64,000 nt of DNA from Streptomyces pactum. Its GTDB lineage: Bacteria > Actinomycetota > Actinomycetes > Streptomycetales > Streptomycetaceae. Below are positions 47,598 through 56,494 of this stretch, piece after piece. Location: NCBI RefSeq assembly GCF_016031615.1, contig NZ_JACYXC010000001.1, positions 5,642,001-5,706,000 on the forward strand. Direction: 5' to 3'. Positions within the stretch are counted from its first letter, which is position 1. The number at the start of each line of letters is the position of its first letter. The notes below the pieces were generated by a model, which saw nothing but the letters and a program-made list of their open reading frames with translations, had not been told where the DNA came from and ran no database searches. The position numbers were made by a program, and so were the translations under genes.

Positions 47598-49736
47598 ATG
47601 AGCGCAGAGGCCACGGAGCACACTGCCCTCGGCCGCAGGCGCGGCCTCCCCCGTATCGACCTGCGGAACATCCGCCGGTTCAGCAGGACCGCCGTGCTCG
47701 GGCCGGCCTCCCGCGGCCGGCTCCCCGACGCCATCGAGCACATCGCCAAGGTGCACCGCGCCCATCACCCCGGGGCCGATCTGGACGTGCTGCGCCAGGC
47801 GTACGTGCTGGCCGAGTCCTCGCACCGGGGCCAGATGCGCAAGAGCGGCGAGCCCTACATCACCCACCCGCTCGCGGTCACCCTCATCCTGGCCGAACTG
47901 GGCGCGGAGACCACCACGCTGACCGCCTCGCTGCTCCACGACACCGTCGAGGACACCGAGGTGACGCTGGATCAGGTGGGGGAGCAGTTCGGGGAGGAGG
48001 TCCGCTACCTGGTGGACGGCGTCACCAAGCTGGAGAAGGTGGACTACGGCGCGGCCGCCGAGCCGGAGACCTTCCGCAAGATGCTCGTCGCCACCGGCAA
48101 CGACGTCCGGGTGATGTCCATCAAGCTCGCCGACCGGCTGCACAACATGCGCACCCTGGGCGTCATGCGACCCGAGAAGCAGGCGCGTATCGCCAAGGTC
48201 ACCCGCGACGTGCTCATCCCGCTCGCCGAACGACTGGGCGTGCAGGCCCTCAAGACCGAGCTGGAGGACCTGGTCTTCGCCATCCTCCACCCCGAGGAGT
48301 ACGAGGAGGCCCGCGCCCTGGTCCTGGCGCACGCCGGCCGCCCGGACCCGCTCGCCGGGTTCGCGGACGAGGTGCGCGCGGTGCTCCAGGAGGCGGGCAT
48401 CACCGCCGAAGTCACCGTGCGGCCGCGGCACTTCGTCTCGGTGCACCGGGTGCGGGTCAAACGCGGCGACCTGACCGGCTTCGACCTCGGCCGGCTGCTG
48501 GTGCTGGTCGGCGAGGACGCCGACTGTTACGCGACCCTCGGCGAGCTGCACACCTGTTTCACCCCGGTGATCTCGGAGTTCAAGGACTTCGTCGCGGTCC
48601 CCAAGTTCAACCTGTACCAGTCGCTGCACACCGCCATCGCCGGCCCCGACGGCCGGATCGCCGAAGTCCTCATCCGCACCCACCAGATGCACCGGGTGGC
48701 CGAGGCCGGGGTGGTGGCGCTGGGCAATCCGTACGCCCCGGCCGGTGGCGACGGCGGCACCGACGCCCCGGACGGCGAGCGCGCCGACCCCACCCGCCCC
48801 GGCTGGCTCTCCCGGCTGCTGGACTGGCAGCGCGCCACCCCCGACCCGGACGCCTTCTGGAGCTCGCTGCGCGACGACCTCGCCCAGGACCGGGAGATCA
48901 CCGTCTTCCGCGCCGACGGCGGCACCCTGGGCCTGCCGGCCGGCGCCAGCTGCGTGGACGCCGCCTACGCCGAGCACGGCGAGGCGGCGCACGCCTGTGT
49001 GGGGGCCCGGGTCAACGGCCGGCTCGCCGGCCTGGGCACGGTGCTGCACGACGGCGACACCCTGCAACTGCTGATGGCCCGCGACGCCGCCGCCAGCGGC
49101 CCCTCCCCGGAGTGGCTGGACCACGCCCGCACGCCGGCCGCCCGGATCGCCATCAGCCGCTGGCTGGCCGCCCACCCGGTGGTGCCCGAGGGGCCGGCCG
49201 CCAACGCCCCCGGCCGCGACCGCCCGACGGCGCCCGGGCCGGGCGGCGGGGCTCCCCGGGAGGCCGGGGTGGTCACCGACACCGCCGCCACCACGGTCCG
49301 GCTCGCCGGCTGCTGCACCCCCGTACCGCCGGACGCGGTCACCGGCTTCACGGTGCGCGGCGGGGCGGTCACGGTGCATCGGCGTGGGTGTCCGGTGGTG
49401 GCCCGGATGCGGGCCACCGGGCGGGTGCCGGTGGGGGTGCACTGGCGGGACCCGGACCACGGGCCGGCCGGCGGCGACTACCGGGTGACGGTGCGGGCCG
49501 AGGCGTTCAGCCGGCCGCATCTGCTCGCCGACATCACCGAGGCGATCGCCGCCGAGGGGGTCGCGGTGATCTCGGCCGCCGTGGAGCCGCCGCACGAGCA
49601 GCGCGTCCGCCACACCTACACCGTCCAGCTGCCGGACGCGGACCGGCTGCAGAACCTGATCCGCGCCATGCGGCGCGTCCCCGGGGTCTACGACGTCACC
49701 CGGCCCGGCCGGCCGGTGGCCGCGCACCAGCCCTGA
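47598..49736 (+). CDS. rshA: RelA/SpoT-family (p)ppGpp metabolism protein RshA
   Basis: 712-residue RSH protein. Hydrolase-like HD domain with HTHPLAV-equivalent YITHPLAVTLILAEL and the HDTVEDT motif (His114-Asp115). Synthetase-like domain contains GDLTGFDLGRLLVLVGEDADCYATLGELH and EFKDFVAVPKFNLYQSLHTAI; the usual yG-xRV-x-D substrate-binding strand is not well preserved, so synthetase activity may be weak. TGS domain about 430-500, then a zinc-finger-like GCCTPVPPDAVTGF with HRRGCPVV and a C-terminal ACT (about 635-705). ATG 47598 has GGAGG 5 nt upstream. S. coelicolor has relA plus this second homologue, named rshA; the name follows synteny. Confidence 0.9.
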   Translation: MSAEATEHTALGRRRGLPRIDLRNIRRFSRTAVLGPASRGRLPDAIEHIAKVHRAHHPGADLDVLRQAYVLAESSHRGQMRKSGEPYITHPLAVTLILAELGAETTTLTASLLHDTVEDTEVTLDQVGEQFGEEVRYLVDGVTKLEKVDYGAAAEPETFRKMLVATGNDVRVMSIKLADRLHNMRTLGVMRPEKQARIAKVTRDVLIPLAERLGVQALKTELEDLVFAILHPEEYEEARALVLAHAGRPDPLAGFADEVRAVLQEAGITAEVTVRPRHFVSVHRVRVKRGDLTGFDLGRLLVLVGEDADCYATLGELHTCFTPVISEFKDFVAVPKFNLYQSLHTAIAGPDGRIAEVLIRTHQMHRVAEAGVVALGNPYAPAGGDGGTDAPDGERADPTRPGWLSRLLDWQRATPDPDAFWSSLRDDLAQDREITVFRADGGTLGLPAGASCVDAAYAEHGEAAHACVGARVNGRLAGLGTVLHDGDTLQLLMARDAAASGPSPEWLDHARTPAARIAISRWLAAHPVVPEGPAANAPGRDRPTAPGPGGGAPREAGVVTDTAATTVRLAGCCTPVPPDAVTGFTVRGGAVTVHRRGCPVVARMRATGRVPVGVHWRDPDHGPAGGDYRVTVRAEAFSRPHLLADITEAIAAEGVAVISAAVEPPHEQRVRHTYTVQLPDADRLQNLIRAMRRVPGVYDVTRPGRPVAAHQP

Positions 49737-50115
49737 CTCCGGGCCCCTGAACCGGGGCTCCTGCCCCCTGACCCTGGCCCCAGGCCCCCGGCCCGGTCCC
49801 GATCAGCCGGCCCGGCCTCCTCGGCCCGGCCCTCGCCCCGGCTCCGACCCTGGCCGGACCGGCTCGTCCTCGATCCGGCTCCGTCCTCGGACCGGTCCCC
49901 ACCCCCGCTCGCCCGCGAGCCCGCTGCCCCCGGCCGCGTGACCCTCCCGGTCCGGCGGCCGCCGGCTGCCTGGTTCACCGCCCGGTCCGTCTCCCGGCCC
50001 GGCCGTCCGCCGACCCGCCTCCCGGCCCGGCGTGCCGCCCACGGCCCCCCGCCGAACGGGTGGCCCGGGCCCGCTGTCCGGCGTGGCGCTCGACGGGCGC
50101 TGGTAGCGGTAGCCC
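49737..50115. other. C-rich intergenic region
   Basis: About 380 bp of C-rich, low-complexity sequence with repeated CCGGCTC and CCCGGC words. No gene or clear terminator beyond GCCCC-TGAACC-GGGGC right after rshA. Confidence 0.35.
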
Positions 50116-51625
50116 ATGCCGATCGCACACCCCCGCCGCGCCCGCCGCCGCGGCGCGGTCCTGGCCACCGCGGCCCTCGCCGTTCTCGCGGTCCCGGCCG
50201 CCGCCCCACCCTGCCCCGCCCGCCCCGCTGGGCATCGGGGACCGGCTCTTCCCGCACCTGGGCAACCCCGGGTACGACGTCCTCGCCTACGACATCGCCC
50301 TGGACTACCACGGCCCCAGCCGCCCGCTCGACGCCGTCACCACCGTCGCGGCCCGCACCACCGGGCACCTGCGCCGGATCAACCTCGACTTCACCCACGG
50401 CACCGTGCGGTCGGTCCTGGTGGACGGGGTGCGCGCCGGGTACGCCACCGCCGGCGAGGACCTGGTGGTCACCCCGCGTGCGGCGCTGCCGGCACACCGC
50501 CGCTTCGCGATCACCGTCCGGCACACCAGTGACCCCCGCGGCCCGGCCCGGGGCGGCTGGGTCCGCACCCGCGACGGCCTGGTCATGGCCAACCAGGCCA
50601 ACGCCGCCCACCGGGTCTTCCCCGGCAACGACCACCCCTCCGACAAGGCGCTGTTCACCTTCCGGGTCACCGCTCCGAAGGACCTCACCGTGGTGGCCGG
50701 CGGCCTGCCGGCCGGCCGTACCCGGCACGGCTCCCGGACCACCTGGCACTACCGCGCCCGGCATCCGATGGCCACCGAGCTGGTCCAGATCGCCATCGGC
50801 CGCCTGGCCGTCGTCCGGCGCTCCGGCCCCGGTGGACTGCCGCTGCGGGACGCGGTGCCGGTGGCGGACCGTGCCCGGCTGGAGGCCTGGACGGCCCGGA
50901 CCCCGCGGCAGATCTCCTGGATGGAGCGGCAGGTGGGCCGCTACCCCTTCGAGACCTACGGTGTGCTGGTGGCCGACGCCACCACCGGCTTCGAGCTGGA
51001 GACCCAGACCCTGTCGCTGTTCGAACGAGAACTGTTCACCGGGGTCGGCGGACTCGCCTGGTACGTCGAGTCAATCATGGTGCACGAGTTGGCCCACCAG
51101 TGGTTCGGCAACAGCGTCACCCCGCGCCGATGGTCCGACCTGTGGCTGAGCGAGGCCCACGCCACCTGGTACGAGGCCCGCTACGCCGACGAGCACGGCG
51201 GAGCCCGGCTGACCGAGCGGATGCGCCAGGCGTACCTGCTCTCGGACATCTGGCGGCGGGAGGGCGGGCCGCCGGCCGACCCCCGGCCGGCCGACCCGGG
51301 CGACCAGATCGGCATCTTCCGGCCGGTCCTCTACGAGGGCGGCGCCCTGGTCCTGTACGCCCTGCGGCAGGAGATGGGCCCCGCCGCCTTCCAGCGGCTG
51401 CAGCGGGCCTGGGTGCGGCGGCACCGCGACGGCGTGGCCGGCACCGACGACTTCGTACGCCTCGCCTCGCGCACCGCGGGCCGGGACCTGACCGGCTTCC
51501 TGGGCCGCTGGCTGCACGGCCGGACCACCCCGCCGATGCCCGGCCACCCCCGCTGGCGGACGGTGGAGCGTGAGGAGCCGCGGAAGGGGGCTCCCGCGGC
51601 TCTCCCGGCGGCGAAACCCGGGTGA
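50116..51625 (+). CDS. Secreted M1-family zinc metallopeptidase, apparent frameshift after signal peptide
   Basis: Gluzincin with HELAH (bases about 51082-51096), 18 residues, then the third ligand Glu in WLSEAHATWYE, the M1 zinc site. The GxMEN exopeptidase motif is replaced by FELETQTL, as in some secreted actinobacterial relatives. A good signal peptide, MPIAHPRRARRRGAVLATAA and on to VPAAA, starts at ATG 50116 but in a different frame from the enzyme body (GIGDRLFPHLGNPGYDVLAYD onward). The frames meet if one base is lost from the C-rich run at about 50200-50222. Without correction the body frame would start at GTG 50060 with a meaningless Arg/Pro leader. Likely a sequencing indel. Confidence 0.75.
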
Positions 51626-51742
51626 CGCCGGGCCGGGGGCGTGGGACCATCGACAGGTCGGCGACGCGGCCGGGCCCCGGGAATCAACCGGGGGCGCCGA
51701 GCGTTGTCACCGTAGACAGCTTCCCACGACGTAAGGAACGCA

Positions 51743-53236
51743 TTGACCTTCTCCTCTTCCCTTCCGCAGGAACGGCAGCCGCGACTCGCCGACAGCCTTC
51801 GGGCCGACGCCCTGATGGAAGAGGACGTCGCCTGGAGTCAGGAGATCGACGAGGAGCGTGACGGCGACCAGTACGACCGCTCCGAGCGGGCGGCGCTGCG
51901 CCGTGTCGCGGGCCTTTCCACCGAGCTCGAAGACGTCACCGAGGTCGAGTACCGGCAGCTGCGCCTGGAGCGCGTGGTGCTGGTGGGCGTCTGGACGTCC
52001 GGCACCGTGCAGGACGCCGAGAACTCCCTGGCCGAGCTGGCCGCGCTGGCGGAGACCGCGGGCGCGATGGTGCTCGACGGTGTCATCCAGCGCCGGGACA
52101 AGCCCGACCCGGCCACCTACATCGGCTCCGGCAAGGCCCAGGAGCTGCGGGACATCGTCCTGGAGACCGGGGCCGACACCGTCGTGTGCGACGGTGAGCT
52201 CAGCCCGGGCCAGCTGATCCACCTGGAGGACGTCGTCAAGGTCAAGGTGGTGGACCGCACCGCCCTGATCCTCGACATCTTCGCCCAGCACGCCAAGTCC
52301 CGGGAGGGCAAGGCGCAGGTCTCGCTGGCGCAGATGCAGTACATGCTGCCGCGGCTGCGGGGCTGGGGCCAGTCCCTGTCCCGGCAGATGGGTGGCGGTG
52401 GCTCCGGCTCCGCGGGCGGCGGCATGGCGACCCGTGGTCCCGGTGAGACCAAGATCGAGACGGACCGGCGGCGCATCCGCGAGAAGATGGCGAAGATGCG
52501 CCGGGAGATCGCGGAGATGAAGACCAGCCGCGACCTGAAGCGGCAGGAGCGCCGACGCAACAAGGTCCCCTCGGTCGCCATCGCCGGCTACACCAACGCC
52601 GGCAAGTCCTCGCTGCTCAACCGGCTGACCGGGGCGGGCGTGCTGGTGGAGAACGCGCTGTTCGCCACCCTTGACCCGACCGTGCGCCGGGCCGAGACGC
52701 CGAGCGGCCGGATCTACACCCTGGCGGACACGGTCGGATTCGTCCGCCACCTGCCGCACCACCTGGTCGAGGCGTTCCGCTCCACGATGGAGGAGGTCGG
52801 TGACTCCGACCTGATCCTGCACGTGGTGGACGGCTCGCACCCGGTGCCCGAGGAGCAGCTGGCCGCCGTACGCGAGGTCATCCGCGACGTGGGCGCGCAC
52901 GACGTGCCCGAGGTCGTGGTGATCAACAAGGCGGACGCGGCCGACCCGCTCACCCTGCAGCGGCTGCTGCGGGCGGAGAAGCACGCCATCGCGGTGTCCG
53001 CCCGCACCGGCCAGGGCATCGCCGAGCTGCTCGCCCTGATCGACCGGGAGCTGCCGCGCCCGGAGGTCGAGATCGAGGCGCTGGTGCCGTACACGCTCGG
53101 CAAGCTGGTGGCGCGCGCCCACAGTGAGGGCGAGGTCCTCTCCGAGGAGCACACCGGCGAGGGCACCCTGCTCAAGGTCCGGGTGCACGAGGAGCTGGCG
53201 GCCGAACTCCAGCCGTACGTGCCCGCCTCGGCGTGA
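51743..53236 (+). CDS. hflX: GTPase HflX
   Basis: 497-residue ribosome-associated GTPase that can split stalled ribosomes. N-terminal HflX domain with VVLVGVWTSGT, YIGSGKAQEL and the glycine-rich RQMGGGGSGSAGGGMATRGPGETKIETDRR segment; coiled coil; G domain with P-loop GYTNAGKSS (about 282-290), DTVGFVRHLPHHLVEAFRSTMEEV (G3), VINKAD (G4) and SARTGQG (G5). The start is TTG 51743, 5 nt after AAGGA; the conserved N-terminus (ADALMEEDVAW) leaves no better choice. Followed by a very strong terminator. Confidence 0.95.
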   Translation: MTFSSSLPQERQPRLADSLRADALMEEDVAWSQEIDEERDGDQYDRSERAALRRVAGLSTELEDVTEVEYRQLRLERVVLVGVWTSGTVQDAENSLAELAALAETAGAMVLDGVIQRRDKPDPATYIGSGKAQELRDIVLETGADTVVCDGELSPGQLIHLEDVVKVKVVDRTALILDIFAQHAKSREGKAQVSLAQMQYMLPRLRGWGQSLSRQMGGGGSGSAGGGMATRGPGETKIETDRRRIREKMAKMRREIAEMKTSRDLKRQERRRNKVPSVAIAGYTNAGKSSLLNRLTGAGVLVENALFATLDPTVRRAETPSGRIYTLADTVGFVRHLPHHLVEAFRSTMEEVGDSDLILHVVDGSHPVPEEQLAAVREVIRDVGAHDVPEVVVINKADAADPLTLQRLLRAEKHAIAVSARTGQGIAELLALIDRELPRPEVEIEALVPYTLGKLVARAHSEGEVLSEEHTGEGTLLKVRVHEELAAELQPYVPASA

Positions 53237-53338
53237 CCGCGGGCGGGGCGGGTGCCGCCGGTGAGCGGCCCGGTCCCGCGCCGGTCCCGCATGGTCCCCG
53301 CCCCGGTCCGTCGCCGGCCGTACGGGAAGGGATCCGTG

Positions 53339-53376
53339 CGAAGGGCCCGCCCCCTGCCGAGGGGGCGGGCCCTTCG
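53339..53376 (+). terminator. Strong hflX terminator
   Basis: A 16-bp perfect stem: CGAAGGGCCCGCCCCC (53339-53354) against GGGGGCGGGCCCTTCG (53361-53376), loop TGCCGA. The longest perfect hairpin I found in the window. Confidence 0.85.
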
Positions 53377-53383
53377 CCGTGTC

Positions 53384-53414
53384 CCGCCCGGCCCCCTTCG
53401 CGGGGGCCGGGCGG
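53384..53414 (-). terminator. Serine protease gene terminator
   Basis: A 13-bp perfect stem (53384-53396 with 53402-53414) and a 5-nt loop TTCGC, 6 nt beyond the protease stop. Back to back with the hflX terminator. Confidence 0.75.
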
Positions 53415-53420
53415 CGGGGC

Positions 53421-54611
53421 TCAGTTGTTCGCGAACTTGCGGCTGACCGCGTTGTAGACGCCCTTGGCCTCCGGGCCCAGGTGCGGGCCGGCCAGCCAGG
53501 TGGCGTTGGACGGGCCGATCGAGGTGTTCGAGACCAGCGCCGGCTTGCCGTCCGAACCCGTGGCGACCCAGCCGCCGCCGGAGGAACCGGCCGTCATCCG
53601 GCAGCCGATGCGGTACATCGTCGGCTGTGCGGTGTCCAGCGACAGGCGGCCCGGCTTGTCGGTGCACTGGTGCATCAGCTGCCCGTCGAACGGCGCTGCC
53701 GCCGGGTAACCGGTGGCCGTGAGGCTCGTGATGTCCTTGACCTGCGGGGCGTTGAACTCGACCGGCAGCGCGCCGCCGACCGTCTCCTCCAGCGACTTGC
53801 CGCCGCCGCCCTCCGGCTTCACGTGCAGCACCGCGAAGTCGTACGGGGCACCCTGGCCGCCGACCGGCGCTCCGGTGTCGATCCACTGCGAGGACGTCTG
53901 GGCCCAGTCCGCCCACCACACGCCCTTGGGGGCCAGCTCCTCGCGGGTGGCGTTCTCCAGCTCCGCCGCGGACCTGCCGGCGTCGTTGTACGACGGGACG
54001 AACGCCAGGTTCTTGTACCAACCGCCGCCCTTGCCCGCGTGGACGCAGTGGCCGGCGGTCCACACCAGGTTGGACTTGCCCGGGTGCGCCGGGTCCTGCA
54101 CCACGGTCGCCGAGCAGACCATCGAGCCCTCGGGCCCGTCGAAGAACACCTTCCCGGCCTCGGGAGCCCCGGCGCTGTACGGGGTGGAGACCGGCTGTGC
54201 GTCCACCGGCTGGGGGTCGGGGTCGGTGACGCCCTGGTCGCCGGAGATGTCCTCCTCCTCGACCGGCTTGTCCGGCTCCCGGGCCTCCTTCATCCGGTCC
54301 GGCTTCCACAGGTCCTCGATGATCGGGTTGATGAACTCCCCGGCCTCACGGAGCCACTTGTCCTTGTCCCAGTTGTTCCAGGCCCCGTCCTTCCACTTGT
54401 CCAGGTCGATGTCGAGGTCCTTCAGCGCCTGATCGAGGTCGGCGGGCAGGGAGAAGTCCTCGCGCTGCTGATCCGCGGAGGCGCTGGGGCCGGCGTCCGC
54501 GTTGTCGTCCTCCGGGCCGCAGGCGGTGGCGGTCAGCGCCAGCACGGTGGCAAGAGCGGCAGCCGCCACGGCGGACGAGCCCCGGCGGGCGCGCGGGCGT
54601 ATGGATCGCAT
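53421..54611 (-). CDS. Trypsin-fold (V8/glutamyl-endopeptidase-like) serine protease lipoprotein
   Basis: 396-residue exported serine protease. Signal peptide with Arg-rich start and LTATAC lipobox-like end, lipid Cys at residue 31. An acidic, Trp/Asp/Lys-rich propeptide-like region follows (about 35-140). The catalytic domain has His in VWTAGHCVHAG, Asp in APYDFAVLHV and Ser in CRMTAGSSGGGWV; a disulfide pair around the His loop (VCSATVV ... GHC) is likely. ATG 54611 lies 9 nt after GGGGGAG. Convergent with hflX. Target unknown; probably surface-attached. Confidence 0.88.
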   Translation of the reverse strand: MRSIRPRARRGSSAVAAAALATVLALTATACGPEDDNADAGPSASADQQREDFSLPADLDQALKDLDIDLDKWKDGAWNNWDKDKWLREAGEFINPIIEDLWKPDRMKEAREPDKPVEEEDISGDQGVTDPDPQPVDAQPVSTPYSAGAPEAGKVFFDGPEGSMVCSATVVQDPAHPGKSNLVWTAGHCVHAGKGGGWYKNLAFVPSYNDAGRSAAELENATREELAPKGVWWADWAQTSSQWIDTGAPVGGQGAPYDFAVLHVKPEGGGGKSLEETVGGALPVEFNAPQVKDITSLTATGYPAAAPFDGQLMHQCTDKPGRLSLDTAQPTMYRIGCRMTAGSSGGGWVATGSDGKPALVSNTSIGPSNATWLAGPHLGPEAKGVYNAVSRKFANN

Positions 54612-56494
54612 CGGTGGAAACTCCCCCTGAGACGTTCTGGACTGCTCCGTACGAGCGTGTGGACTTGTCATGCACCACCCCGGCGCAGCGGGGTGGCCCC
54701 CCACTATGCCGGTGCCGCCTACGACGGACTTCATCGGGTCCGCGGTTCCCCGGCCGGCCGAAGTGATCTTCGTGTGGGCCGTGATCCGCGGCGCTCCGCG
54801 TCGTTGGTACGGCGGGGGCACCCGCCGACCGCGTCCCCGCACCAGCGCACCAGCAGGAGGGCCGACACCGGTGGCCGCGACCCGGCCGCCGGCCGCCAAC
54901 CCCTGTCCGGCCGCACCCGGCCGGTTCCGGCCGTACCCGGGGAGGCGGGCCGCCGGCCCCGGGCCGGTGGTCCCGACCGGGACCGGCGGTCCGGGCGGCC
55001 GGTCCGGCCGGGGCGGCTCATCCGGGCAGGTCCGACCGGGGGACACGGCCGGGCGGTCTCCCGGGCGCCGTTCACCCGGGGTGGTCCGCCGCCGACCGCA
55101 ACCGGCCGTGGTCCGCGCCGGGCGCGCCCCGGCCCGCATGTCCGCCGTTCGCACCACCGAAGCCCGGCCCGCACCGTCGAAGGAGGCAGGCGCCCGCAGT
55201 CCCGGCACGGCCGCCCGGACCCCGCGCCACCGAAGAGATGCCACACTCCACCACGGCCGGGGCGGCGCCCCGCAGCCAGCCCTTGCCACCGGAGCACCAC
55301 ACCGGCGCGGCAGACCCGGAGTGCGCCCCGCCGTCCCGTCCGGGAACCGGCTCTCCGGCCCACGCCGCCCCGGTCCCCGCCGGATCCGCGCCCGTGGGCC
55401 CGGTCTCTGCCGGCCCCGCGTCCGTCGGCCCGGCCCCCGCCGGATCCGCGCCCGTCGGCCCGGTGGTGACGGCGGCACCCGGGGTACGGGGAGTGCCTGC
55501 AGCACCGGGGGCGTCCGGGGCGCCCGCGGCGGCGGAGGGACCCGGGGCATCGCGGCCGCCCGGGGCGGCGGGGGTGGGGTCACGGCGCCCGGGTGCCGCG
55601 ACAGGGCCGCTCCGGGAGGACATCACGCCCGGTCCGGGTACGCCGTGCCCGGACCGGAAGGGGCGCCCGGGTACGGCGGTGCCGACCGGGCCCCCGCGCC
55701 GGCCGGTGCCGCCCCGGCGCACGCGGACCACTCCGCGCCCCCGGCGTGCGGTGACGGCGGAACGGACGCCCGCACGGGGCCTACCGCCTCCGCCGCGCCG
55801 GGGGCCGCCTCCTCCCCGCCGGGGCGTACCGCTGCCTCCGCGCCCGGGCGCGCCGCCTCCGCGCCGGGGGCCGTCATCACTGCCCGGCCGACGGGCGCCG
55901 CGATCCTTGCGCCCGAGGCCGGGGCCGTACCGGGGCCGCCCCGGCCCCTTCCAGGGCCCCGGGAACGCCGTCCCCGTACCGGCGAACGCCACGGTCTCCC
56001 CGCCCCGGACGGCCGCCCCCCAACCCATGACAGCTCCCCAACCCACGACAGCTCCCGAACCCGGGACAGCCTCCGCGCCGGGGGCCGTCGCCATGCCCGG
56101 GTTCGCCTCCGTACCGGCGGACGCCGCCCTACAGGGGGCGGCGCCGGCTGCCGTACCGGAGACCTCCGTCGCCTCCGAGCTGGTCATCGTGCCGGAAGCG
56201 TGGTCCGCCACCGCCGTCCCGGGGGTGCGACCGGAGGCCGCCACGGCCACCACCCACGCGACCACCGCACCGCACAGCACCGTCCCCCACGCGCCGGGTG
56301 ACCCCCGCCGCCCGGCCGCCGGAGCCTGCCCGGATGCCCCCGGTCCGGCAACCGGAACCTCCCCGGAGGCCCGCGGCCGGGTCGCCTGCACTCCGCCCGG
56401 TGTACCCGGTCCGGTCCCCGGCGGGGCGCCGGACACCGCAACCGCCGCGGGCGCTCCCCAGCCGGCCGGCGCCGTTCCGCCGGGTCTCCCCGCG
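54612..56494. other. 1.9-kb Pro/Ala/Gly-rich low-complexity region before the siderophore synthetase
   Basis: No recognisable domain on either strand. Three frames stay open for 1-1.6 kb, but composition is Pro/Ala/Gly/Arg-rich. The most protein-like reading changes frame: frame of 55238 to about 55600, the next frame over about 55620-55930, then back. A hairpin CCACCCCG-N6-CGGGGTGG is at 54675-54696. If the frame from ATG 55238 is used, the synthetase gains a 419-residue disordered extension with no family counterpart. Confidence 0.45.
55380..55469. repeat. 30-bp tandem repeat encoding a 10-residue Ala/Gly/Pro unit
   Basis: Three units of 30 bp; CGGATCCGCGCCCGTSGGCC begins at 55381 and 55441, with a diverged unit at 55411. 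In the frame of the downstream synthetase they read AGSAPVGPVS, AGPASVGPAP and AGSAPVGPVV. Confidence 0.65.

Noticed and set aside
45642..49727. Over 1300-codon minus-strand frame opposite dapF and rshA
   Set aside because: High-GC shadow frame; His/Arg/Val/Gly repeats mirror the codons of the plus-strand genes.
55072..56436. Minus-strand frame in the low-complexity region, with one hydrophobic stretch
   Set aside because: Gly/Ala-rich throughout, no ribosome binding site and no domain; openness is expected at this GC content.
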